A stretch of 46,802 nucleotides of DNA. Source: Gemmatimonadaceae bacterium (lineage in GTDB: Bacteria; Gemmatimonadota; Gemmatimonadetes; Gemmatimonadales; Gemmatimonadaceae). Positions 17,647-26,329 of this stretch are shown here, piece after piece (positions within the stretch are counted from its first letter, which is position 1; every line of letters starts with the position of its first letter). The notes below the pieces were generated by a model. The model ran no database searches. It was not told the origin of the DNA and saw nothing but the letters and a program-made list of their open reading frames with translations. Made by a program: the position numbers and the translations under genes. The stretch spans positions 1-46,802 of the forward strand of contig JACDCY010000010.1 in the NCBI GenBank assembly GCA_013817305.1, read 5' to 3'.

Positions 17647-18084
17647 TTAAAGTCTCCGTCCGTAGGAGGTTTCGATCTTCCGATAGTCGAGCCGCTCGTA
17701 GAACTCGGCCGTCCGCTCATCGGGCGCGATCATATGGAACATCACCGCCCCCTGCCCCATCGCCCACTGTTCAGCCTCCGACAGCATCCGAATCGCATCC
17801 CGCCCGCCTCGATGCGCGGGGTCCATCCACCAGGCCATCTCGGACGCCGTTCGTTCACCTGTCAGCGGATGGATGAACAGGACTACGGCCATCATGCCGA
17901 CGAGTTGCCCCTTATGTTCGCTCACAAGCACGACGGCGTGCGGGTTTTCTATGGTCTGCTGGACAAACGCTTCGACGTGCGCCGTGCTGAACGCCAGCCG
18001 GTGCTGGTAGTCCGTGGACGCAATGAACCGCAGGGCCATCGTCTGCACCGCCCCCAGGTCGCTATCCGTGGCGGCGCGGATCAC
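17647..18084 (-). CDS. GNAT-family acetyltransferase
   Basis: A 145-residue protein with the GNAT outline: N-terminal IRAATDSDLGAVQTMALRF (strand 1 and helix 1), central strands VVLVSEHKGQLVGMMAVVLF, a WWMDPAHRGGRDAIRML segment that matches the Q/RxxGxG/A acetyl-CoA-binding motif A (here HRGGRDA), and the C-terminal AEFYERLDYRKIETSY typical of motif B. Such enzymes move an acetyl group from acetyl-CoA to an amine. GTG at 18084 overlaps the previous stop (GTGA); earlier codons are antisense-like. It sits between tail-completion and ejection genes. Its target is unknown and could be a virion protein or a host protein. Confidence 0.8.
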   Translation of the reverse strand: MIRAATDSDLGAVQTMALRFIASTDYQHRLAFSTAHVEAFVQQTIENPHAVVLVSEHKGQLVGMMAVVLFIHPLTGERTASEMAWWMDPAHRGGRDAIRMLSEAEQWAMGQGAVMFHMIAPDERTAEFYERLDYRKIETSYGRRL

Positions 18085-18560
18085 TGCGGCATTCTCTCGG
18101 CGTAGACATCGAGCGCGTAGCGCATCGGCGTCCCGCCCACGCTGGCGTAGCTGACGGCCACTGTGATCGGCGTGGACGGGTCCGCCGACACGATCACCGA
18201 CAGCGCTGAGTATTGCGCCGTCGTGTTGGCCGCCAGCGCCGGCGAACTGAACGACCGCGCCACGCCGCCCTCCGTCCACGCGATCGTGACCATGACGCTG
18301 CTCGAGGTCGTCGCCGCCTGCACCACGCGCAGGGCGAACGACACCCGGTAGACGCCGCCGAAGAACGCATACCCCTCGATCGGCGTAGCGCCGTAGCCCG
18401 CCACCCCGTTCGTGTCGTGCTTCCAGCCGGCCACGGTCGGCATCCGGTTCAGGCGCGGGATCAACGCCTCATCGAACCAGCCCTGGTAGGGCCGCGACAT
18501 CGTCCGGTCCTCGGTGACGACCGGGTCGCGACGCGGATAGGGCGGGGTCGTCGGGGTCAT
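18081..18560 (-). CDS. Structural protein, beta-rich, 159 aa
   Basis: Not recognised at family level. After a short Pro-rich start the protein is beta-rich (FGGVYRVSFALRVVQAATTS, SSVMVTIAWTEGG, TPITVAVSYASVG), compatible with a small jelly-roll or immunoglobulin-like tail decoration. It is coupled by a four-base overlap to the gp10-like gene upstream and by GTGA to the acetyltransferase downstream. In P22-type genomes this place often holds small tail parts, but no trimeric needle-like coiled coil is visible, so I do not call it gp26. Confidence 0.55.
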   Translation of the reverse strand: MTPTTPPYPRRDPVVTEDRTMSRPYQGWFDEALIPRLNRMPTVAGWKHDTNGVAGYGATPIEGYAFFGGVYRVSFALRVVQAATTSSSVMVTIAWTEGGVARSFSSPALAANTTAQYSALSVIVSADPSTPITVAVSYASVGGTPMRYALDVYAERMPQ

Positions 18561-19996
18561 GCCGCGTTCCTCGTCGCCATTAGGGCATTGATCCAGCGCA
18601 CCGGCCCCGCCGCCGCCGTGACCGCTTCAAACACCCGATCGGTGGCGTGCCCCAGCCCATACCACTCGCACACAGCATCGAACTCGCCTTGTTTGCCGGC
18701 ACTGCGCGTGCCGAGACTCTGGAATGTCTTGCCGCTGTTGTCGCTGACGCGCAGCTCGACCAGTGGCGTGACACCAAGCGGCGCGACGCCCGCATCAACC
18801 TGCAAGGCAAAATAGCTGTAGTAGATGCGCCGGCCGTTATGCGAGAGCGCCGGCGCGCGCCGCACCCGTCGGATGGGACGCCCACCCACATCGAGGAAGA
18901 ACTGCGACGACACCCGGTAGATCGTGCCGCTCTCGCGGTCGCCAGCCAGGTGCAGCCCGAACATCTGCTGGTGGTACGTCGGGTGCCAGTAGTCGTAGTC
19001 GGCATCTTCCGCGATCCATGTCCCGCGCTCGCACCAGACGCCCGGCACGGCGACATCCCAGGCCCAGGTCACTCGCGCCGACGGGAAGGTCAACAGGTAG
19101 AACGTGTGCCCCTCGTGCTGATAGGACTGGCCGATGGCGTCATCGACGCGGGCATAGCCGGCAATGGCGTGCTGCAGGGCGTGGTGGCTGATATTCTCGA
19201 CCGCCGTGCCGCTCGAGCGCACAACGCCCTGCAATCCGTCGCCGGACTGCGCCAGCCAGACGCGCGCGCCGCCGACCGTCGCCACCGAATGCGAGGCCGC
19301 GATGCCCGTTTCAAACGTGCCGCCCGGCAGCGGTTGGAAGATGTTGGGGTAGACGCCGCCGGCCCAGTAGGTGTCACTCGTTTCGCTACCCAGGAGCACC
19401 ACGCGCTCATCCATGACGTGCATCGTCACCCACGGGTCGGACCTGTTGGTACGCACGTAGAAGTTCAGCGCCGGCCAGACGGTGCCGTCGAAGAGCTCCG
19501 ACCATTCAAACTTGGTGGCGGTGGCGTCGAGCGCCAGGAAATACCCGCCGAGATAGCCGATGGCGTCCGTGTTGCCCGTCCGCACCAGCGTCAGCACGTT
19601 CGTATCCAAGCTCAGCACGTAGGCGTTCCGGCTCGCACGGATGAGCAGTTGCCCGCCCGCGAGGCCACTGCCGGCGAAGTCCACCGGCACCCCATCGGTA
19701 TAGGCCAGTGTTCCACGTGGAACAGCGCTCGTGTTCGAGAACACCTCATACAGCGTGTCACCAGCGGCGACAAAATAGCGGCCCTGCTCCTCGAAGCTGC
19801 CCCGGATCGGACTCGTCGGCAGCGTGGCCCATGTGGTCACGCCCGGCGTCCCGATTAGGATGGCCTGGTTCTTCCCGAACTCCGTCGCCTGAACCTCGGG
19901 GAATAAGTTAATCGTGCGCTCCTGGCTCGCCTGCTGCGCCTGCGACACGTGACTGGCGCCAATAAAACCGGGGTATGGCCGGGCCGTCTGGATCAC
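18557..19996 (-). CDS. P22 gp10-like DNA stabilisation / tail hub protein
   Basis: A 479-residue protein resembling the phage_stabilise family (P22 gp10), which plugs the portal ring after packaging and carries the tail spikes. Family-like features: ERTINLFPEVQATEFGKNQ near residue 26, LIGTPGVTTWATL, repeated beta-propeller-like strands (IRGSFEEQGRYFVAAGDTLY, YLGGYFLALDATATKFEWSE), PWVTMHVMDERVVLLGSETS and a C-terminal CEWYGLGHATDRVFEAV. The start is GTG at 19996, overlapping the upstream stop by GTGA with a G-rich stretch before it. The gp4-like protein lies directly upstream, which matches the assembly order portal-gp4-gp10. Confidence 0.85.
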   Translation of the reverse strand: MIQTARPYPGFIGASHVSQAQQASQERTINLFPEVQATEFGKNQAILIGTPGVTTWATLPTSPIRGSFEEQGRYFVAAGDTLYEVFSNTSAVPRGTLAYTDGVPVDFAGSGLAGGQLLIRASRNAYVLSLDTNVLTLVRTGNTDAIGYLGGYFLALDATATKFEWSELFDGTVWPALNFYVRTNRSDPWVTMHVMDERVVLLGSETSDTYWAGGVYPNIFQPLPGGTFETGIAASHSVATVGGARVWLAQSGDGLQGVVRSSGTAVENISHHALQHAIAGYARVDDAIGQSYQHEGHTFYLLTFPSARVTWAWDVAVPGVWCERGTWIAEDADYDYWHPTYHQQMFGLHLAGDRESGTIYRVSSQFFLDVGGRPIRRVRRAPALSHNGRRIYYSYFALQVDAGVAPLGVTPLVELRVSDNSGKTFQSLGTRSAGKQGEFDAVCEWYGLGHATDRVFEAVTAAAGPVRWINALMATRNAA

Positions 19997-21054
19997 CGGC
20001 CCCCCGTATACTCATCCGCGTAGATGTTGTAATGCCCGCGGCGCGTGCCAGGGAGCTCGTTGCCGAAGACCTCGGGCGCCGTCCAGTTCTGACGCTTAAT
20101 GAGGTAGAGCGTCGAGACGGCATCCCGCGACACCTGCGGGTCGAGCATGGCATCCGGAAAGAATTGCTTGAGCTTAACCGCGAGGTTGCTCAGCAGCGCG
20201 GACTCGTAGCCCTCGGGAAAGGCGTAGTCCACGCCGTCCTGCATCGTGGCGATGGTCTCGCGCTGGTAGAGGATGAGATCGACATCGCTGGTCGTCGGCA
20301 CCGGATAGATCGCGATGGTGTTACGGCCCACGTCGATCGAGCCGTCGAAGATCAGGTCCGTCGGGAGTTCGCTCGCCATGTCCTTCATGCCGATGCGGCG
20401 CCACTCGAGCATCGTGCGCGGCCGGCGCCGGGCGATCTCGTAGGGCTGTGTGTCGTTGCGGTTCGGGATGATGCTCCACCACTCAATGCCGAGCGACGGC
20501 CGTGGGGTGTCGAAGTCGCCGCCTGGCCCGATGGTGTACTCCGAGACGCCGGCCGTCAGGGGAAACACGCGGCGGGTCCAGCCAAACATCGTCAACGGCT
20601 GTAGGGCCCACTCCCCGATCAGGCGCCGCAGTTGCCGTTGGCCGATGGCCATGAGCGACGGGTCGGCATCCTCGACCGCGGCCGGGATGAGGCCGCACAT
20701 CTTAAGGGCGTCGAGAATGAGGCCCTTATCCGTGAGCGGCGCATCGATCGGAAACGGCGTCGGTTCCGTACCGGATGACCCGGTAGCCCGCGCGCGCGTG
20801 TAGATTTGGACGGTCTGCGGGACAGCACCGGCACCGCTAAAGGTGAACGCGATCAGGTTGCCGTCGCTCTCGTTCACGGTGGGGCTATACGTGAAGTAGC
20901 CTCCCCCCTCATGCACGCAGACCCCGCCCGCACCCGCCGTCTGCGTGCCGGCGTCCACCGTGACCACCACCGTGACGGAGCCCACAAAGGCGCTACCGTC
21001 AAGGGCATTGATCATTTGCGCGCCGACGCGCTGGTTTGCCTGCTTACGGATCAA
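19993..21054 (-). CDS. P22 gp4-like tail accessory factor with beta-rich N-terminal domain
   Basis: Residues about 105-353 look like the P22 gp4 tail accessory factor (DALKMCGLIP, QRQLRRLIGEWALQPLTMF, DFDTPRPSLGIEWWSII, LPTDLIFDGSIDVG, FPEGYESALLSNLAVKL), which binds the portal and lengthens the channel. Residues 1-95 are a separate beta-rich module (FVGSVTVVVTVDAG, GVCVHEGGGYFTYSP, LIAFTFSGAGAVPQTVQIYT) of a kind also found in other phage tail proteins. P22 gp4 itself is about 166 residues, so this is a two-domain version. The start is TTG at 21054, supported by GGGAGG six bases upstream and by a TTGA overlap with the previous stop. Confidence 0.82.
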   Translation of the reverse strand: MIRKQANQRVGAQMINALDGSAFVGSVTVVVTVDAGTQTAGAGGVCVHEGGGYFTYSPTVNESDGNLIAFTFSGAGAVPQTVQIYTRARATGSSGTEPTPFPIDAPLTDKGLILDALKMCGLIPAAVEDADPSLMAIGQRQLRRLIGEWALQPLTMFGWTRRVFPLTAGVSEYTIGPGGDFDTPRPSLGIEWWSIIPNRNDTQPYEIARRRPRTMLEWRRIGMKDMASELPTDLIFDGSIDVGRNTIAIYPVPTTSDVDLILYQRETIATMQDGVDYAFPEGYESALLSNLAVKLKQFFPDAMLDPQVSRDAVSTLYLIKRQNWTAPEVFGNELPGTRRGHYNIYADEYTGGR

Positions 21055-22877
21055 TAGTGGCCTCCCTGCTGAAAGCCCCCGCCAAGGGTGCTTGTGTGCG
21101 AACGATACAGCCAGGGGCGCGGGCCGGTGCCGCCGACCGCCACGACCGTTCCCGCCTCGGCCGTGGCCGACACGCCCGAGATCGCCTGCGTGATGTCGCT
21201 ACTCGTGGCGACCGTGCCGGCTGCACCCGTCGCCGCGTGCCCAATGATCGCACGTGCGGCCGTCTTCCCAACCGATCCTGTCGCCGTGACGCTCGAGACG
21301 CCGGTGAGCGCGACCGAACCACTTTTCGTGACGCCCACCGACTGGGCCTGACTCGTCGCCGAGACGCCGGTGAGCGGCCGTGTGACATTGCTGCCCGTAG
21401 CGACCGCACCTGCCGCGCCCGTCGCGCCCACGCCAGACAGCGGCACGGTCCGTGACGGCGCCAGCGCGCCAACCGCACTGCTCGCGGAGACGCCCGAGAG
21501 CGCGGCGCTCGTGCCAACCGCTGTGCCGGCGACCGGACCCCAGGCGTTGACGGGCCGACGCTCCCGCGTCCGTTGTGGCGCCGATGCGGAGATGCGGAAC
21601 CCGAGGATCGGCGACCCTGAGGACGCGACGACATCGCCGCCACTGGCCGTGACCGCGCCGACACTGCCGGTGGCGCTCACACCTGAGAGCGCCTGCATGA
21701 CATCGCTGGTCGTGGCGACCGTGCCGGCTGCGGTCGTGGCCGAGACGCCGCTCAACCCCAGGACAGCCGAGGGCGCGACGCCACCACCCACACAGGCCGC
21801 AGAGACACCCGACAGCGCCACCGCGCGAGACGGCTGAATACTGCCGATTGATCCCGTGCTGGCAACGCCAGACAGTGCCACCAGCGAAGAACCCTGCCCG
21901 ACACTGCCGGCTGCGGCCGTGGCCGCCACCCCCGTGAGCACCCGACTCGTGTCGCTACTCGTGCCAACCGTGCCGGCGGAAGCCGCTACTGAGTCCCCGA
22001 TGAGCGCCCGACTCGTGGACGCGTTCACCGTCCCCTGCGCACCGGACGCCAGCACGCCCGTCACATCGACGCTTCTCGAAGGCGTCAACGACTGCGCGAA
22101 CCCGGTAGCGCCCACACCAGAGAGGAGCAGGGTCCGAGATGGCGCCAATGTGCCGGCCGCGCTCGTCGCAGACAGACCGGCCAGCGCTACACTACGAGAC
22201 GAGGCCAGCGTGCCAACGGCACTCGTGGCAGACACGCCGGTGATGGCCTGTTCCGTAGAGGGGTCGGTGCCAGCCACCGCGCCCCATGCCGTCACAGGGC
22301 GCCTTGGCGTCACGCGACGCGGCGTTGAGTATCGCTGGAAGCCGAGCACCGGCCCGCCGACAACGCCAATACCGCTGACGCTGACACTCCCGACGTCACT
22401 ATCGGCCGACACCCCGGTGATCGACCCGCTGGCCGAGGGTGCGACGTTCCCGGCCGACGTAGACGCACCAGCGTCCGTGAGCGCCACGGTGCGCGCCGGT
22501 GAGACCGCGCCAGCAGCTCCGGTCGCTGCGTGCCCGGTGAGTGCAGGCGAGGTTGTCTTCTCGAGCGATCCTGGGGACGCCGCGGCCGCGACGCCACTTC
22601 CGCCTAACGCCAGCGAGACCGCGATAAACCCGGCAGCGACCGCGGCAGCGACGCCGGTGATGGCGACGGTGACGTCACCTCCGACGAATGCCGATCGCGC
22701 GTCCGGCCGCCAGGCGTTGACGGGCCGACGCTCCCGCGTCCGTTGTGGCGCTGAGGATGATGCCCGGAAACCGAGGATCGGCGACCCAAATGCTGTCGAA
22801 TCATCCTCTAACAGCAGAACAGAACCGTCCTCTAACAGAAGACGATCTGTTGCTGATGTTTCGAGAATGATCGGCAT
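21051..22877 (-). CDS. 608-residue tandem-repeat structural protein
   Basis: Almost the whole protein is built from roughly 20-25-residue repeats of the pattern GVSATSAVGTLAPSRTVAL (Ser, Thr, Ala, Gly and Val rich), suggesting a regular beta structure such as a fibrous shaft. Three copies of a different unit (GSPILGFR followed by RRPVNAW) at about residues 31, 173 and 420 divide the repeat arrays. The N-terminus has a paired LLLEDGSVLLLED motif. No enzyme motif is visible. It is coupled to the gp4-like gene by a four-base overlap. I infer a fibre or tail-shaft role. Confidence 0.7.
   Translation of the reverse strand: MPIILETSATDRLLLEDGSVLLLEDDSTAFGSPILGFRASSSAPQRTRERRPVNAWRPDARSAFVGGDVTVAITGVAAAVAAGFIAVSLALGGSGVAAAASPGSLEKTTSPALTGHAATGAAGAVSPARTVALTDAGASTSAGNVAPSASGSITGVSADSDVGSVSVSGIGVVGGPVLGFQRYSTPRRVTPRRPVTAWGAVAGTDPSTEQAITGVSATSAVGTLASSRSVALAGLSATSAAGTLAPSRTLLLSGVGATGFAQSLTPSRSVDVTGVLASGAQGTVNASTSRALIGDSVAASAGTVGTSSDTSRVLTGVAATAAAGSVGQGSSLVALSGVASTGSIGSIQPSRAVALSGVSAACVGGGVAPSAVLGLSGVSATTAAGTVATTSDVMQALSGVSATGSVGAVTASGGDVVASSGSPILGFRISASAPQRTRERRPVNAWGPVAGTAVGTSAALSGVSASSAVGALAPSRTVPLSGVGATGAAGAVATGSNVTRPLTGVSATSQAQSVGVTKSGSVALTGVSSVTATGSVGKTAARAIIGHAATGAAGTVATSSDITQAISGVSATAEAGTVVAVGGTGPRPWLYRSHTSTLGGGFQQGGHY
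21541..21617. repeat. Copy 1 of a duplicated module in the repeat protein
   Basis: The 41 bases from 21541 (CAGGCGTTGACGGGCCGACG and onward) recur exactly at 22711-22751, and CCGAGGATCGGCGACCC at 21601-21617 recurs at 22771-22787. The module codes RRPVNAW plus GSPILGFR, so it is an internal duplication of the 608-residue protein. Confidence 0.88.
22711..22787. repeat. Copy 2 of a duplicated module in the repeat protein
   Basis: Second copy of the module described at 21541-21617, in the same orientation, about 1.17 kb away. A third, more diverged copy in protein sequence (GPVLGFQRYS and RRPVTAW) lies near 22280-22360. Confidence 0.88.
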
Positions 22878-22880
22878 GGC

Positions 22881-23528
22881 TTATCCGACCTTGGTGAGTT
22901 CCAGCATGGAATCCGTCATGAGCCTCACCGCACTCCCCGCGACCTCTGTGCCGAGCTTGAATTCCAGGTCGCCAGATGCCGACACGACGATGATGCCGCG
23001 CACGATGAGTAACTGATTCGCGTTGGCGGTCGCCACACCCACGGTTGATTTAGACGTAGCATTTAAGACTCGTTCTGCTTGGCCCTCATGAAGTCCGGCC
23101 GTGGCACCAGCCGCGATGGCGTCACTGATACCTGTCGCTGCCGCACCACCCGTTGAGAGAAAGTCCGAGTGCATGATGTAGGTAGTGACAGTGCCGGTGT
23201 GATTATTGGCAATGCGCCAGCCGGTCGTCGTCGCGGCGGTCTGGAACAGCAGGGAATACTCGAACTTCCAGGTGCCAATACCCACGCCGGTCGTCGTCAT
23301 GACCACGCCAGGCGTGAGAGATGTCTGGTCGGCAGAATTCGCGTTGAGTTCTTGCAGCGTTTTATAGGGGCCAGCCGCGCCCGAGTTCCCGTTGATGCGC
23401 GTAAAGAGCAGATCAGCGATCAGTTGCAGCGTGAGTCTCTTTGTCGCTCCTGATTCATTGATCGGAAACTCATTGGCGAGTGCAGCCGCCGAAGCCGCCG
23501 GCAACAAGCTAATTTTTGTATCTGGCAT
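22881..23528 (-). CDS. Putative tail fibre-like protein, 215 aa
   Basis: The start (PDTKISLLPAASAAALANEF followed by PINESG) is the common adaptor-like beginning of many phage tail and fibre proteins. The rest is beta-rich (WKFEYSLLFQTAATTTGWRI, VTTYIMHSDFLSTGG, LLIVRGIIVVSASGDLEFKL), resembling a small head or tail fibre receptor domain. ATG at 23528 has GAGGAC about three bases ahead. It sits among other surface-type proteins of the virion. Specific binding is unknown. Confidence 0.65.
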   Translation of the reverse strand: MPDTKISLLPAASAAALANEFPINESGATKRLTLQLIADLLFTRINGNSGAAGPYKTLQELNANSADQTSLTPGVVMTTTGVGIGTWKFEYSLLFQTAATTTGWRIANNHTGTVTTYIMHSDFLSTGGAAATGISDAIAAGATAGLHEGQAERVLNATSKSTVGVATANANQLLIVRGIIVVSASGDLEFKLGTEVAGSAVRLMTDSMLELTKVG

Positions 23529-23535
23529 CGTGTCC

Positions 23536-24153
23536 TCAGCGCCTCACACTGCGCCAGCGGGGGAAGGATGCGCCGGTGCTGCCGCCACCGCCCACGTCCT
23601 CCGCGCTCCAGTCATCGAACTGTGCATTCGCCAAAGTCGCGTGCTCAGTAAACGCCCCAGGATTGCCACTCAAGAGGGGACTCGACGTATCCGTAGACTC
23701 GAATAGAGGCGTGATAAACGTGTTCCGAAAAACACGGAGCGTCGTTACGCCGCTAACTTCCAACACATGGAGCCTAATGGTGTCGTTCACGGCGGGCGTG
23801 GACACGCCATATGTGCCGATCGTGCCAGAAAACACCCCGTTAACATACTTGCGAATCTGGAAACCAGAGCCACTGTTGCACACCACGTAATAAACACTTC
23901 CGCCCGCTGTCATGCGGACCGCTGGCCCTGCTCCATCGTTAGACCCGGTGCTGATCACAGGTAGCTTCACCTGCGCCCACTGCTCATTCGCCCACGTAAG
24001 GCCGGTGTAACGCTCGAAATTGATTCCACTAGTCGAGGTGCCACGCCCGACATTAGAGACGATCTGGAGCTGGGCAAACCCGGTCAGGCTACTCCAATTC
24101 GCACCCAGCCCCGTACTATCCGCGCGAGTGAAATCGTCTGACGCTGAAGCCAT
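23536..24153 (-). CDS. Lectin-like (concanavalin A-fold) surface protein
   Basis: A 205-residue beta protein. The beginning DDFTRADSTGLGANWSSLTG and the end ANAQFDDWSAEDVG are the usual borders of LamG/concanavalin A-like jelly-roll domains in phage and bacterial surface proteins, and the middle (VRMTAGGSVYYVVCNSGSGF, NDTIRLHVLEVSGVTTLRVF) fits the sandwich strands. This fold commonly binds sugars. A short Gly/Ser linker and a basic tail follow. The ATG directly follows the upstream stop. I infer host-surface binding, without knowing the ligand. Confidence 0.7.
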   Translation of the reverse strand: MASASDDFTRADSTGLGANWSSLTGFAQLQIVSNVGRGTSTSGINFERYTGLTWANEQWAQVKLPVISTGSNDGAGPAVRMTAGGSVYYVVCNSGSGFQIRKYVNGVFSGTIGTYGVSTPAVNDTIRLHVLEVSGVTTLRVFRNTFITPLFESTDTSSPLLSGNPGAFTEHATLANAQFDDWSAEDVGGGGSTGASFPRWRSVRR

Positions 24154-26010
24154 TTAGGAGCCTCCCAGCGGATGCGGGTAGGTGTATTTGGTGTAACTCG
24201 GTCGGGCTGTCCCCACGATGTAGTCGCGTCCCGACTGGATGTATGTGCTGAGGACCTGGCCGCTACCACTCGCGCCACATTCATTCGGCCCATATTGGTT
24301 CAGGCTCGGCGTCTGGCTTCCCGCGCCCGTGTTGCTCCAGTGATAATTACCGACCGTCGTTTCTGCGCCAGACACGTAATCGCGGCCCTGCTGATGCGGC
24401 AGCGGATACCCGCCATTCCAACATGCCCACGGCCCAGCGTTGCGCCACATCGCTTGCAGTTGATACTTGATTTCGTCCTTGGCGCCGAGGCACGACCCGC
24501 CGAGGTCGTCTATCTCGTTGTCCGTGATCACCGCCAACCCACCACGAATATTCAGCAGGTAATCCATCACGAGGGTGTTGTCGCAATTACCTGCGTTATC
24601 CGGCTGGAAACGCCAGACATTATTGTAGATTTCAAGATTCCGCAGCCCGCTCGTGCCGGTGTCGGGACCATGACTGGTAAACGCCGTGTGCGTGAATCGG
24701 TTGTAACGCACGACCAGGCGACAGTTGTCGGAACAGTCGAACCCCTCCAGGCCGAATCCGATCACATCATTATTCTCGACGTAGATGTTTCCTGTGCCGT
24801 TGGTATCGGCCGTCCCAAGCGAGTGCGGCGACTGCCATGTCGAGTTCAGCGCCCCCCACTGCACATCGACAAAGCTGCCGGTGTATTGCGAGGCCCCACC
24901 CAGACCGCTCGGCCAGTTGTAATCCGTCATCGCATCGACGCGCTGTACCAGACCGCCATTGCTTACAAAATAAAAGACCGTGGTGTTCGGGCTGCCGTTC
25001 GCGATCCGCATATCATGCGCGACGAACGTCCCCGTGCCGGTAAGCTGAAACATCCGGCCCAGGCCCGATGTGCGTTGCACGTCGAACTGTCCGATCTTGA
25101 TCAGGCCAGCGCCTGTTTTCGAGACATCCCACATCACCCCACTGCCACTGTATTGCAGCGTCGTTGCACCGTCCTGCTCAAAGACCCATAGGTTTTTCGT
25201 GCCCGTTCCTGACGTTGAGGTGATGTTGAGCGTCAGCGTCGTGCTGCTATAGCTCGTCACGGTGCCCGTCATGCTGTCACCCGTGCGAATGTGAATAGCC
25301 CGCACCACCTCGCCAGCGGTCCAATCCAGTCCCGCCTGCGTCGTGAACGCCTTTGTCCCTGTGCCAATCGCGACTGAGCTTGTCGAATTACCCTCAATCT
25401 TGCCACCAGAAGACCCTTGCACCGTGACAGGATTGCTCACAGTCACACCGGATGCCCATGCGAACGTGCCCGAGGGGAGGCACACGGTATCGCCTGACGA
25501 TGCAGCCGTAATCTTGGCTTGTGTATCTGACTGCGAACCGTTAGACGTCACAGTGCAGCCGCCGCCGCCTCCAGACGCAACAGTCGTAAACGACCACAGC
25601 GGTCCGGTCGTGGACCCGTAGGCGTTGATCGCGACAATCTGCCAGTAGTACGTCGTGCTGTTCGCAAGAGTCGCAGGCGTGTACGAGGCGCCAGCCTGCC
25701 CGGTCGAGACAGTGGGCGGTGTATTCGACGTGCCGAACTTCACATCGTAGGTGGTTGCGCCAGACGCCTGCCATGAGAGGGTCGGATTGATACTGACCGA
25801 CGTGGCAGACGCAGCAGGACTGGGCGTGTTGGGCGTGGCCGGAGCCGACACGGGCGGCGGCGCATTGACGATCACCCCGGTCGGCTTGCCTGGCGCCTGC
25901 CATGCCAGCATCGCGGCGATGGTGGATTGTGGCGTGAGCGTGATGCCAGCAACGAGCGCCAGCGCACCGATGAGCGCCCAGGTTCTAACTAAGCGGAAGA
26001 CTGAAGGCAC
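24154..26010 (-). CDS. Secreted-looking FN3 plus beta-helix protein, 618 aa
   Basis: GTG at 26010 with GGAG eight bases upstream gives an N-terminus that looks like a Sec signal peptide: basic FRLVRTW, hydrophobic ALIGALALVAGITL, then a small-residue region near residue 30-33 (TIAA). A fibronectin type III-like domain (TLSWQASGATTYDVKFGTS, YYWQIVAINAYGSTTGPLW) covers about residues 55-145. A right-handed beta-helix region follows, with repeated short strands and Asn/Gly turns (NLEIYNNVWRFQPDN, VIGFGLEGFDCSDN), the fold of many tailspikes and polysaccharide lyases. An in-frame ATG at 26091 would hide the signal inside the upstream gene. Function is probably surface binding or polysaccharide degradation. 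Confidence 0.7.
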   Translation of the reverse strand: MPSVFRLVRTWALIGALALVAGITLTPQSTIAAMLAWQAPGKPTGVIVNAPPPVSAPATPNTPSPAASATSVSINPTLSWQASGATTYDVKFGTSNTPPTVSTGQAGASYTPATLANSTTYYWQIVAINAYGSTTGPLWSFTTVASGGGGGCTVTSNGSQSDTQAKITAASSGDTVCLPSGTFAWASGVTVSNPVTVQGSSGGKIEGNSTSSVAIGTGTKAFTTQAGLDWTAGEVVRAIHIRTGDSMTGTVTSYSSTTLTLNITSTSGTGTKNLWVFEQDGATTLQYSGSGVMWDVSKTGAGLIKIGQFDVQRTSGLGRMFQLTGTGTFVAHDMRIANGSPNTTVFYFVSNGGLVQRVDAMTDYNWPSGLGGASQYTGSFVDVQWGALNSTWQSPHSLGTADTNGTGNIYVENNDVIGFGLEGFDCSDNCRLVVRYNRFTHTAFTSHGPDTGTSGLRNLEIYNNVWRFQPDNAGNCDNTLVMDYLLNIRGGLAVITDNEIDDLGGSCLGAKDEIKYQLQAMWRNAGPWACWNGGYPLPHQQGRDYVSGAETTVGNYHWSNTGAGSQTPSLNQYGPNECGASGSGQVLSTYIQSGRDYIVGTARPSYTKYTYPHPLGGS

Positions 26011-26329
26011 TGGACTGCTCCGAATCTGTGGAACCGTTCGCGTTGAGCGCGGCCACACTGAGCGTGTAATTGCCGGCTGGTTGACTGCCAAAGAACGTTG
26101 TCAAACTAACGGTGATCGTGTTGTTCGCCGAGGGCGTCGGCTTGCCAATATTCGTATTGGCGAAGACGGTACCGCTACCTTGTTGGCGCAAACGCACCTC
26201 GTACGACACCACCGTGACATGATCCGCCGGCACCGTAAAGCGCACGTCACCGAGCGCCGTCGGTGGATCAGGCGGGGTGCCTGCCACGTACGACCGCCCG
26301 ACGAACCGCCCACCTCGCCCGAGTGGCAT
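25985..26329 (-). CDS. FN3-like small surface protein, 114 aa
   Basis: A single immunoglobulin/FN3-type beta sandwich: VTVVSYEVRLRQQGSGTVFA, then TVSLTTFFGSQPAGNYTLSV and AALNANGSTDSEQSSAFSL, the usual FN3 ending. The ATG overlaps the previous stop (TAATG) and GAGGAG lies just before it. The 3' end overlaps the start of the next gene by 26 bases. A virion decoration protein is likely, since such domains often sit on phage surfaces and bind sugars weakly. Confidence 0.62.
   Translation of the reverse strand: MPLGRGGRFVGRSYVAGTPPDPPTALGDVRFTVPADHVTVVSYEVRLRQQGSGTVFANTNIGKPTPSANNTITVSLTTFFGSQPAGNYTLSVAALNANGSTDSEQSSAFSLPLS

Noticed and set aside
21856-23016. 386-codon plus-strand frame of Ser/Thr/Pro type
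   Set aside because: It is the antisense reading of the repeat protein and copies its repeat pattern. No start signal or domain is visible.
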